Numbered from the stretch's first letter, positions 1 through 5,828 are shown. The stretch: DNA of 5,908 nt from Lactobacillus helveticus DSM 20075 = CGMCC 1.1877 (GCF_000160855.1 NZ_GG700753.1:26016-31923), one strand, 5' to 3'. A program made the numbers and translations. The notes: generated from the sequence alone by a model not told the origin.

Positions 1-21
1 CAAAATGATATTAATGAAAAA

Positions 22-63
22 ATAAAAATCAGATATTTCATTAGTTCTATGAAATATCTGATT
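22..63 (-). terminator. Rho-independent terminator after the nitroreductase
   Basis: A perfect 14-bp inverted repeat (27-40 and 50-63) encloses a 9-base loop. Reading the minus strand, the stem is followed by a T-rich stretch (TTTTTATTTTTT), the layout of an intrinsic terminator. It lies 12 bases past the nitroreductase stop codon, so it most likely ends that transcript. The plus-strand side is also AT-rich, so some bidirectional activity is possible. Confidence 0.85.
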
Positions 64-75
64 GATTATTTATTT

Positions 76-828
76 TCAATCTAAGCAAAGACCTTGTTTA
101 TGTAGTTCTTCTACCAATTGATCACGATCAGTTTCATGATTATTAAGTTTAGCTCCAGTAATCTGCTTAGTGAAAGAATCAATTCTGCGATTGCTATCAC
201 GTAAATCGTAGTAAGTAGTAACTACTTGATCATAATCTTTCAAATCTTTGACATCAAAATCTTTTGGATATGAATTTTCAAAGCAAGTAAATTTAAGTGG
301 CAACCGTGGCTTCAGTTGTGGCTCTTGATCAGCTACGCCTACTTGCATCCCTAAAACAGGAAAAGTCAACTTAGGTAAATCAAGCGTTTCAAGCATTTGC
401 AGAGGATGATCATTAATTGTACCTAAAGGTACATAGCCTAAATTCATACTTTCGACAGCATTTGCTACATTTTGAAAGGCAAGGAGCGTATCTTCCATGG
501 CTTGGAAGAAAATATCAGTTGTATGTACTCTACCATCGTCTTTATTTAATTGAGTTCTGATTTGCTGATTGCGGTAAAGATCAACGATAAAAATAAATAG
601 GTCTCCTTCTGCACCTACGTAGTTTTGACCGCAGAGTTCCTGAATCTTTTTCTTTTTTGCTTCATCGGTAATGTGCAAAAGGGATGCATTTTGCATGAAC
701 ATACTGGTAGCTGTTCTGCTAAAAACAGTGTATAAAGTTGCTAGTTGTTCTTGATTTAAAGTAATATCCTTAAATTTTCGAATAGATCTGTGGTTGAGTT
801 GGGCATCAATGGTTGGATTATGAATCAT
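76..828 (-). CDS. NADPH-dependent nitroreductase / flavin reductase (NfrA/NfsA-like)
   Basis: This 250-residue protein has the usual length of the FMN-dependent nitroreductase family, group A (NfsA/NfrA type). Visible hallmarks are HRSIRKF at residues 13-19 near the N-terminus, where the family contacts the FMN phosphate, LGYVPLG at 130-136, PVLGMQVG at 157-164, and KPRLPLKF at 173-180 followed by the typical ENSYP stretch. The family is cytosolic and dimeric and uses NAD(P)H to reduce flavins, quinones or nitro compounds; the physiological substrate cannot be read from sequence. The ATG at 828 has only a weak, purine-rich ribosome site (AGAAAGAAG), but it is preceded by a TATAAT box and the N-terminus aligns with family expectation. 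The gene appears to be transcribed alone, with a terminator on each side. No damage is seen. Confidence is high for family, moderate for specificity. Confidence 0.9.
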   Translation of the reverse strand: MIHNPTIDAQLNHRSIRKFKDITLNQEQLATLYTVFSRTATSMFMQNASLLHITDEAKKKKIQELCGQNYVGAEGDLFIFIVDLYRNQQIRTQLNKDDGRVHTTDIFFQAMEDTLLAFQNVANAVESMNLGYVPLGTINDHPLQMLETLDLPKLTFPVLGMQVGVADQEPQLKPRLPLKFTCFENSYPKDFDVKDLKDYDQVVTTYYDLRDSNRRIDSFTKQITGAKLNNHETDRDQLVEELHKQGLCLD

Positions 829-861
829 GTATTAATCTTCTTTCTAACTATTTGTAAGTCT

Positions 862-890
862 ATTATATTGTAACAGAAGATTAATAAAAA
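862..890 (-). promoter_or_regulatory. Probable promoter of the nitroreductase
   Basis: On the minus strand a perfect TATAAT (862-867) sits 33 bases before the nitroreductase ATG. The matching -35 position (about 885-890, TTTTTA) is poor and coincides with the T-tract of the upstream gene's terminator, so terminator and promoter share bases. The -10 is convincing; the -35 is not. Confidence 0.5.
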
Positions 891-940
891 CGAACAATGA
901 CTTTACTTGATTTTAGAAGATAAAGTCATTGCTCGTTTTT
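886..940 (-). terminator. Rho-independent terminator after the chimeric hydrolase
   Basis: The 20-base arms 886-905 and 921-940 pair with a 15-base loop. The only imperfection is a G-U wobble in a minus-strand transcript, which would be an A-C mismatch in a plus-strand one, so the hairpin fits minus-strand transcription best. A T-tract follows on the minus strand (TTTTTATT). It lies 39 bases past the end of the hydrolase remnant. The plus strand also has TTTTTT after the stem, so bidirectional function is possible. Confidence 0.85.
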
Positions 941-979
941 TGTTAGTTATGGAATTATATGGATATATATTATTGATTA

Positions 980-2145
980 TTAAAGGTTTTTCTTAAAGAA
1001 ATTATCAATTTTATCGAATGGAATGTAATCATGATCGCCACCATCATATAGATAGGTGTGAGTAGCGTTAGGTACGATTACTAGTTCTTTATTGTCGCCT
1101 TTCAATTTCTTAAAGGTATCTTCACCCATGTAACGTGAGTGAGCTTTTTCACCATGGACGATCAGCACCGCATTCTTAAGATCTTCGGGATGAACTAAAA
1201 TCTTAGTATTCATCCAACCAGGCATACTTTTGTAATACCCAACCTTCGTTAGAGTTAACTGATCGTTTGTGGTAGCCGCGTTTGGTCTTGTAGTAAGCAC
1301 TGTATTGTTTAACGTAGTCTGGTTGATCATCGAGCTGGATATTCAAAACAGCCGCCAGCTTTAGCAAATTTGCCAGTACCGTATTCCTTGGTTCTTTGTT
1401 CTGCAATTTGTTTCTTATTTTGATAACGTTCATCAGCTGTACCTTTGTCGAAGTATCCCCAAGCACCAACACGTGGCATATCGTACATGGTAATAGCCGC
1501 AGTTGCCTTAATTCGTGGGTCGTTAGCAGCGGCATTTAATGAAATACCACCCCCACAACCGCAAATACCAATAATCCCATCATAGTGTCCAGCCATAGCT
1601 ACTAAATGGTCGATTTGTGGAAAGTTCTTTTTCCCAGCATTCAATTTAATGTAGGAAGCAACTTCTAAGTTCCCCATTGAGTGAGCTACAATATTAATTT
1701 TTGAATAATGATATTTGTTTCTTACCAAATCGATAGCATTTTTAACATAGCGCGCTCCCGTAGAGTCGTATGCATTAGCATATTGTCCATTATATTGTGA
1801 GTTAGTCAGCTTATTGTCTGAAAAGTTAACCTCAACTAATGGATTCTTAGCATTCTTCTTAATCTTGCCGATCAACCTGGCATGGCCCTTCTTATTTACA
1901 TTAACTCTGACAATTGTATTAGTAGCTCCTGCTCTTTTTATTGCTTGAGCCATCGTATCTTCTGCGTGCCAGCTGCTTCCCCAACCATGAAAGAAGAAAG
2001 TTGGAACAGTTTTTGAATTAACTTTCACTGGTTGAATCTCTTGAACCGCATTTTCATCATGATTTTGCTTGATCTTAATTCCGGCAACGATTGCGATGAT
2101 AATAATTAAAATTAAGCTAATAATACCTATCCCCTTTTTCTTCAT
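980..2145 (-). pseudogene. Chimeric, frameshifted alpha/beta hydrolase (DUF915-type N part joined to a YcjY-like C part)
   Basis: The first 272 codons (2145-1327) start with an N-terminal membrane anchor (MKKK, then hydrophobic residues 6-22). Next comes a DUF915-type serine hydrolase with FFHGWG at 51-56 and the nucleophile elbow AHSMG at 154-158 (Ser156), up to AGHYDGIIG near 185-193. Instead of the DUF915 C-terminus with its catalytic His, the frame continues as the second half of another hydrolase family (GICGCGG, NDPRIKA, TMYDM, RVGAWGYFD). That half breaks twice. After Gly265 the reading must move at about base 1350 (DDQPDYVKQYSAYYK continues in the next frame), and again near 1238, after which MPGWMNTK, HGEKAHSR and ATHTYLYDGG run to the stop at 980-982. 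The first break is explained by one extra base in the GGC-T-GTT context. A strong ribosome site (AGAAGGGA) precedes the ATG. The stable product, if any, would be a 272-residue anchored protein without the C-terminal triad. Identification of the two families is by recalled motifs. Confidence 0.85.
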
Positions 2146-2182
2146 AAAAATCCCTTCTTGGTGTTTTTTTAATGTTGTCTTA

Positions 2183-2211
2183 ATTATATGAACTTCAACT
2201 AGTTATGTGAA
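2183..2211 (-). promoter_or_regulatory. Sigma-70-type promoter of the chimeric hydrolase
   Basis: On the minus strand, TTCACA (2206-2211; five of six to TTGACA) and a perfect TATAAT (2183-2188) are separated by exactly 17 bases. The -10 ends 37 bases before the ATG at 2145. This is the best promoter in the window and suggests the broken gene is still transcribed. Confidence 0.75.
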
Positions 2212-2264
2212 ATACTTATTATCATGGTCAAGCTATAGGTAAAAGTTATATATTATTATTTTGA

Positions 2265-2294
2265 TTAAAAAAGAACCCAGCTAAGCTGAGTTCT
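2265..2294 (-). terminator. Rho-independent terminator after the GNAT remnant
   Basis: Arms 2272-2281 and 2285-2294 form a 10-bp stem with a TAA loop. The one non-Watson-Crick position is a G-U pair only in the minus-strand RNA. A run of six T follows on the minus strand. The stem overlaps the stop codon of the acetyltransferase frame (2293-2295), so it belongs to that gene. Confidence 0.8.
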
Positions 2295-2806
2295 ATAAAT
2301 TCAATTCATATGCAACACGGTAAGGATCAATTGGATCATCATTTTTAATGTTTCCTCGTTTGACAAAGCCAGCATCTTTAACCAAGTGTTGTACGATCTC
2401 ATTTATTCTGAAAGTATCAACACGATAGTTTCTAACTCTCTCGGCATAATGTAAAGAGATCAAACTGGAGAGTAAATAACTTGCTAGATGCATACCCCGA
2501 TACTCATTGCTGATGGCAACACGGAGCAACATAAGGATCAAGATCGTTTTTCCATAAACCATCAATTTGATGATAATTGGGATCAGAACCAGAAGCAACA
2601 GCAGTATAACCAGCAATTTTTTGGTCAACAATCAATACCCAGGCAGCATCTTGATCAATATCTGCATTAATTGCATCAGCATCGGGATAACCACTTTGCC
2701 ATTGTGGATTGCCATCTTCTTTTAAAAACTTTTTGGCTTCGTCAATAATTGGCATAATTTGCTCAAGGTCATTTTTAGCGGCTTTGCGAATGTAAATTAG
2801 TGACAT
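2293..2806 (-). pseudogene. GNAT family N-acetyltransferase, frameshifted
   Basis: Two frames together read as one GCN5-related acetyltransferase of about 170 residues, a normal length for the family. The first frame (from ATG 2806, with the strong ribosome site AAGGAG) gives the N-terminal part: IRKAAKNDLEQIMPIIDEA, an NPQWQSGYPD segment, the central strands VLIVDQKIAGYTAVASG, and DPYVA ending near base 2525. It then runs into a stop at about 2504. The second frame picks up at about 2523 with RVAISNEYRGMHLASYLL, the acetyl-CoA-binding motif A (R-G-M-H-L-A, with His where the second Gly is common), then FRINEIVQHLVKDAGFVKRG and the C-terminus. The break fits loss of two bases from the codon before CGT (often His in this motif) or a one-base insertion. 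The product would lose cofactor binding. GNAT enzymes acetylate small molecules or proteins; the substrate is unknown. A sequencing error is the main alternative. Confidence 0.85.
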
Positions 2807-2833
2807 AATGTTTCTCCTTCTTGAATAAATATT

Positions 2834-2871
2834 ATCAGAATACTTAATAGTTTCTATTTTAAGGATCTGAT
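2834..2871. repeat. Imperfect inverted repeat in the divergent promoter region
   Basis: ATCAGA...CTTAA (2834-2847) is mirrored by TTAAG...TCTGAT (2859-2871) around an 11-base centre, between the GNAT remnant and the flavoprotein gene. An extended -10-like TGATAATAT on the minus strand (2829-2837) overlaps its left arm and could drive the acetyltransferase, although the resulting leader would be very short. No T-tract follows, so an operator is more likely than a terminator. The function is inferred only. Confidence 0.4.
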
Positions 2872-2921
2872 GTTTAAGCTTATTTAAAAGGTTTTAAGCA
2901 GATAATTTTGCTTCTTTTCGG

Positions 2922-2937
2922 TTAAGTATTATCTTAA
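2922..2937. promoter_or_regulatory. Possible operator around a -10 of the flavoprotein gene
   Basis: TTAAG and CTTAA form a perfect 5-bp inverted repeat around TATTAT (2927-2932), a candidate plus-strand -10 lying 38 bases before the ATG at 2971. No good -35 is seen at the right distance. The same TTAAG/CTTAA words recur upstream at 2843, 2859, 2874 and 2894. A repressor or activator site is a guess; AT-rich sequence makes such words easy to find by chance. Confidence 0.3.
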
Positions 2938-2970
2938 ATTATAGTAAGTAAATGGAAGAAGGATTTAAAA

Positions 2971-4311
2971 ATGAAAAAGTTCGACATTATTCTTATCGGT
3001 GCAGGTCCAGCTGCAATCAATTTTAGTATAGCCACTCAAGGTTCAGACAAAAAGATTTTAGCAATTGAAGGCGATAAATTTGGTGGTACCTGCCCTAACT
3101 ATGGTTGTGAACCTAAGATTTTCCTTGAAGGTGCAGTCAGAAATGTTTTATCTAGTCAATTGTTGCAAAACCGTGGTATTGCTCAAGCAAGTACGATTGA
3201 TTGGAACACCTTAATGAAGACTAAGAAAGCTACTTGGAAGAATATGCCTGCTGCTCAAGAAATGGGCTTTGAGAACTTAGGCATCGATACCTTACATGGC
3301 TACGCTAAGTTTGTTGATAATCATACTGTTGAAGTGAATGGTGAACAATATCAAGCTGATAAGATCGTGATTGCCACTGGTCAAAAGCCAAGAAAGTTGA
3401 ATTTCCCAGGCTCTGAATATACGCACAATAGTAATGATGTTTTAGATTTGGATAATTTACCCAAGAAGACCGTCTTCATTGGTGCCGGCATTGTTTCAAT
3501 GGAAATGGCTACTTTGCTCGCAGCTGCTGGCAGTAAAGTAAGCATCGTTGAATTCTTAAGTCGCCCAATGATGGCATTTAGTGAAAAACATGTCATGAAC
3601 ACAGTTGAAGACATGAAGAAGCGTGGAATTGATTTTTACTTCAATCAGGGTGTAAGTGAAATTAAGAAAAACGATGATCAATATGAAGTCATTACTTCAG
3701 CTGGAACTAAGCTAACTGCTGACTATGTAGTTGATGCTAGCGGCCGAATTGCTAATGTTGATAAACTTGGCCTGGAAAATACTGATGTGCAGCTTTCTAA
3801 GCGCGGCAGCATTATTGTTGATGACTATCTTGAAACTAATGCTAAAGGAGTTTATGCTGCTGGGGATGTCATTGAAAAGAAACAGCCTGCACTAGTTCCA
3901 ACTGCACACTTTGAGGCAACATACTTAGGCGATCAGCTTGTTAATGACAAACATGATCCAATTCATTATCCAATCATTGGGGCATCTGCTTTCACTTTCC
4001 CACAAGTAGCTCAAGTTGGTGTCAGTGTTGATGAAGCTAGAGATAATGATGAATATACCGTTGTAGATATGGATCATATGTTTAATACAGATATGGAATA
4101 TGCTGGTAAAAATGATCAAAGCGCTAAATTAAGCTTGGTTTACAACAAGCAAAATCAATTAGTTGGTGCAGCTGAAAGTAGTCAAAATGCCATTGATGAC
4201 TTGAATGGTATCATCCCACTGATCGGTTTAAAGATTACCAAGGAACAATTAAACAATAGTTATCAATTAATCTTCCCTGCTGTAAACTTTAAGACTGAGT
4301 TTATGGGGTAA
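2971..4311 (+). CDS. FAD-dependent pyridine nucleotide-disulfide oxidoreductase (glutathione reductase-like)
   Basis: This is an intact 446-residue class I flavoprotein disulfide reductase. In order it shows: the FAD-binding GAGPAA at 10-15 (third Gly replaced by Ala) with ribose-binding Glu33; the redox-active pair in GGTCPNYGCEPK (Cys41, Cys46), whose Pro-Lys resembles glutathione reductase; IVIATGQKP at 132-140; the NAD(P)-binding GAGIVSMEMA at 171-180 followed by IVEF, where an acidic residue after the second strand favours NADH in related enzymes; VYAAGDV at 294-300 contacting FAD; and a C-terminal dimerisation domain. That last domain ends in IFPAVNFKTE (434-443), where the family normally has HPTxxE, so the catalytic His is Phe. 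The ATG has AGAAGGA seven bases upstream. It stands alone on the plus strand. It probably reduces a disulfide or quinone-like acceptor in the cytosol; the substrate is not determinable and true glutathione reductase activity is doubtful without the His. Confidence 0.88.
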   Translation: MKKFDIILIGAGPAAINFSIATQGSDKKILAIEGDKFGGTCPNYGCEPKIFLEGAVRNVLSSQLLQNRGIAQASTIDWNTLMKTKKATWKNMPAAQEMGFENLGIDTLHGYAKFVDNHTVEVNGEQYQADKIVIATGQKPRKLNFPGSEYTHNSNDVLDLDNLPKKTVFIGAGIVSMEMATLLAAAGSKVSIVEFLSRPMMAFSEKHVMNTVEDMKKRGIDFYFNQGVSEIKKNDDQYEVITSAGTKLTADYVVDASGRIANVDKLGLENTDVQLSKRGSIIVDDYLETNAKGVYAAGDVIEKKQPALVPTAHFEATYLGDQLVNDKHDPIHYPIIGASAFTFPQVAQVGVSVDEARDNDEYTVVDMDHMFNTDMEYAGKNDQSAKLSLVYNKQNQLVGAAESSQNAIDDLNGIIPLIGLKITKEQLNNSYQLIFPAVNFKTEFMG

Positions 4312-4378
4312 AGAAAATTGTTGTTAATTCAAGTATCATTAGTAAATACGTTCTTAGTCAAAAAAGAGAGGTAAATTA

Positions 4379-4582
4379 AGTGCTGGTTCCACAATTGCTG
4401 ATATTTCAGCAATGATTGCACATGCTACTGGACATGAAATTGCAGGAACGTTAGTTGATGCTTTTAGTTTGGCTGCTACATCTATGAGTAATAGATTATA
4501 TAACTATAATAAAACACATAAACATAGTAAAGTGTATATTGATTTGAATTACACTTCTACATATTCGTTCCATACATTTTAA
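4379..4582 (+). pseudogene. Small unrecognised open frame lacking a credible start codon
   Basis: This is the main content of the 297-base gap between the flavoprotein and the membrane protein. One frame is open from 4358 to TAA 4580-4582 and reads like real protein over 67 residues: a mildly hydrophobic helix-like part (STIADISAMIAHATGHE, then LVDAFSLAATSM) and a polar Tyr/His/Lys-rich tail. A strong ribosome site, GAGAGG (4366-4371), sits at the right distance for a start near 4380. The only start there is GTG 4380, which is out of frame and gives 11 residues. The in-frame ATG at 4412 has no ribosome site. The pattern suggests a lost ATG or small frameshift just at the start of a short gene. 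I do not recognise the family. Position and size before a three-helix membrane protein resemble a peptide toxin or bacteriocin with its partner, but no double-Gly leader is visible. Confidence 0.4.
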
Positions 4583-4608
4583 GATTTAAATACACGAGGT
4601 AGTTAAAA

Positions 4609-4887
4609 ATGGAAAATAAAATATGGGTGTCTGCAATTCTATTAATAATAATTTTAGCAACTGGCGCTACCCCAACCTATAAAAATTATCGTTATTGGCT
4701 TCAAAGAAAATTAGGTTATTGGAATGCACTAGTACCAATAGCAATATTAGTAGTTATGAATTTAGTAGCTTGGATCTGGTCTGGCAATGTCACGCTATTA
4801 TTTCTTTTGCCTGTAGATTTGGTGTTTATTTTTGACTCTATAATTACTTATTTTGAAATTTCTCATATTAAGAGAAATAAATATTAA
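4609..4887 (+). CDS. Small three-helix membrane protein, unknown function
   Basis: The gene encodes 92 residues starting at an ATG with GAGG nine bases upstream. Three hydrophobic stretches are clear: about residues 5-20, 39-57 and 61-82. A basic, aromatic loop (YKNYRYWLQRKLGYW) joins the first two, and a charged C-terminus (HIKRNKY) follows. The positive loop and tail suggest that both lie in the cytoplasm, which puts the first N-terminus outside or makes the third helix partial. No catalytic motif is seen and I do not recognise a family. It follows the small broken frame by 26 bases and may have been cotranscribed with it. Bacteriocin immunity proteins often look like this, but so do many orphan membrane proteins, so that role is only a suggestion. 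Confidence 0.7.
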   Translation: MENKIWVSAILLIIILATGATPTYKNYRYWLQRKLGYWNALVPIAILVVMNLVAWIWSGNVTLLFLLPVDLVFIFDSIITYFEISHIKRNKY

Positions 4888-4898
4888 ATGTCTAAAAA

Positions 4899-4928
4899 GT
4901 GTCTGGGAAATAACTAACTCTCAGATAC
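4899..4928 (+). repeat. Hairpin 1 downstream of the membrane protein
   Basis: GTGTCTGGG (4899-4907) pairs with CTCAGATAC (4920-4928) over 9 bp with a 12-base loop. Both non-canonical positions are G-U in a plus-strand RNA. No T-tract follows. It begins 11 bases after the stop codon of the membrane protein. Confidence 0.5.
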
Positions 4929-4929
4929 G

Positions 4930-4977
4930 AAAAGACGATCATTTTAACTCTTGATTTGAGTTACTTGACCGTCTTTT
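4930..4977. repeat. Hairpin 2, long imperfect stem
   Basis: AAAAGACG (4930-4937) pairs with CGTCTTTT (4970-4977). The stem continues with TCA/TGA and an inner AACTC/GAGTT (4946-4950 with 4958-4962) around a 7-base loop. The terminal TTTT belongs to the stem, so it could act as a terminator on the plus strand, but weakly. The A-C mismatch inside would be G-U on the minus strand. Confidence 0.5.
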
Positions 4978-5008
4978 GTCAATGTCATTAAGTTAAAACA
5001 TTGACAAA
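4975..5008. repeat. Hairpin 3, perfect 11-bp inverted repeat
   Basis: TTTGTCAATGT (4975-4985) and ACATTGACAAA (4998-5008) are exact reverse complements with a 12-base centre. It shares its first three bases with the end of hairpin 2, so the two structures compete. There is no T-tract. It could be an operator-like palindrome, a structured RNA element, or part of a degenerate mobile-element end. Confidence 0.55.
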
Positions 5009-5019
5009 TCTGACTTTAT

Positions 5020-5055
5020 GAACCGAATCAAATGATTCGGTTCTTTTTATTTTAA
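5020..5055 (+). terminator. Rho-independent terminator, plus strand
   Basis: GAACCGAATC (5020-5029) pairs with GATTCGGTTC (5034-5043) over a short AAAT loop, and TTTTTATTTT follows directly. It is the only strong plus-strand terminator after the flavoprotein, so plus-strand transcripts from the membrane protein gene, and possibly from 2971 onward, would end here. Confidence 0.85.
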
Positions 5056-5098
5056 AAAGAAAAAGTGAGCAGAGTTTATTAGCCCTTCTGCTCACTTT
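5053..5098 (-). terminator. Rho-independent terminator after the recombinase
   Basis: AAAGTGAGCAGA (5062-5073) and TCTGCTCACTTT (5087-5098) make a perfect 12-bp stem with a 13-base loop. On the minus strand it is followed by TTTTCTTTTT. It lies 39 bases after the recombinase stop codon and faces the plus-strand terminator tail to tail, insulating the two convergent genes. Confidence 0.85.
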
Positions 5099-5137
5099 CA
5101 TCATATTATCCGTTCTTTCATAGAAAGGTTGTGATAG

Positions 5138-5758
5138 TTAGTCAAAGTTTATAGTATCTAATATGTGTTCTCTTGTTTCTTGATCTAACCCAAGATAGGT
5201 CAACGTTACCTCTTCAGAACTATGGTTAAGTAACTTCATCACTAATCCAATATTATGGTTAGTTTGTTCATAAACTTTAAAAGCTCCAGTTTTTCTCATA
5301 GTATGAGTTCCCAAATAAGGAATATTTAATATCTCACCTACTCTATGCATAATCATATAATATCTTTTTCTGTCTATATGTTTATCAGGGTTAGTGAAAG
5401 AAGGAAATAACCACTCGCTTGTAAATACTTGTTGTGCTGGATGATCTTTTTGCCACTTTTCTAACCAATCATAATATTCTTGTAAATCTTTAACTACGGG
5501 TTTTAAATAAAGAACATTTCTTTTCTTTGTTTTCTTATCAATAGTATATGCGTTCCGCTTCACACTACCATCATAATCATATACATCTGACTTTTTTAAT
5601 TTTAAAACATCACTAACTCTTAGTAGTGTCGCTTTACCCACTTGAAAAATGGTGTAATTTCTTACTCCAGTTTCAAACTTATCGTGAAGACAGTCTTGAA
5701 CACTTTTTAATACCCAAGCATCCTTGATAGGTTTAACGATTTTGGCTTTTTTATTCAC
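5138..5758 (-). CDS. Short tyrosine recombinase / integrase (catalytic domain only)
   Basis: This 206-residue protein is essentially just the catalytic domain of the phage-integrase (tyrosine recombinase) family. The active-site set is complete: Arg47 in ATLLRVSDVL, a lysine in the KKTKKRNVLYL hairpin (76-79), His152 and Arg155 in HTMRK, His179 in LLNHSSEEVT, and nucleophile Tyr188 in LTYLG, nine residues after that His as in the family. The arm-binding and SAM-like core-binding N-terminal domains of full integrases are absent. The size is like FimB/FimE-type invertases and the short recombinases of Firmicutes plasmids and phages. Translation must begin at GTG 5758, because an in-frame TGA lies just upstream (5762-5764). 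The ribosome site AAGGA is 12 bases away, rather far. A two-codon ATG-AAC-TGA lies between them. It may catalyse excision, inversion or dimer resolution; its target site is not identifiable here. Confidence 0.88.
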   Translation of the reverse strand: MNKKAKIVKPIKDAWVLKSVQDCLHDKFETGVRNYTIFQVGKATLLRVSDVLKLKKSDVYDYDGSVKRNAYTIDKKTKKRNVLYLKPVVKDLQEYYDWLEKWQKDHPAQQVFTSEWLFPSFTNPDKHIDRKRYYMIMHRVGEILNIPYLGTHTMRKTGAFKVYEQTNHNIGLVMKLLNHSSEEVTLTYLGLDQETREHILDTINFD

Positions 5759-5828
5759 TTTTCAGTTCATTCCTTATTTCAACTACAAATTAGCAATTTA
5801 AAGCTACATTTGATTAATTATTAACCTG

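Noticed and set aside
980..1330. 116-residue minus-strand frame as an independent small hydrolase
   Set aside because: Its first 30 or so residues are non-homologous read-through and no ribosome site precedes it. The rest is the C-terminal end of the broken hydrolase.
1203..1535. Open frame on the minus strand starting with Met-Pro-Leu-Leu as a separate gene
   Set aside because: Only its end, from about Asp-Asp-Gln-Pro onward, looks like protein, and this is the middle slice of the frameshifted hydrolase. The first part is an antisense-like shadow of the chimera.
2488..2670. 60-residue plus-strand frame rich in Gln and His
   Set aside because: It lies antisense inside the acetyltransferase remnant, has no ribosome site and shows the low-complexity composition of a shadow frame.
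3381..3614. Minus-strand frame inside the flavoprotein gene
   Set aside because: It is antisense to well-conserved NAD(P)-binding codons and has no supporting signals. A second one at 3925-4119 is rejected for the same reason.
4312..4365. Terminator directly after the flavoprotein gene
   Set aside because: No stable hairpin with a T-tract is present; the first convincing plus-strand terminator is at 5020-5055.
5779..5815. Near-direct repeat ATTTCAACTACA / ATTTAAAGCTACA upstream of the recombinase, as a possible recombinase binding site
   Set aside because: The copies differ by several changes and lie in very AT-rich DNA; there is too little to call an attachment site.
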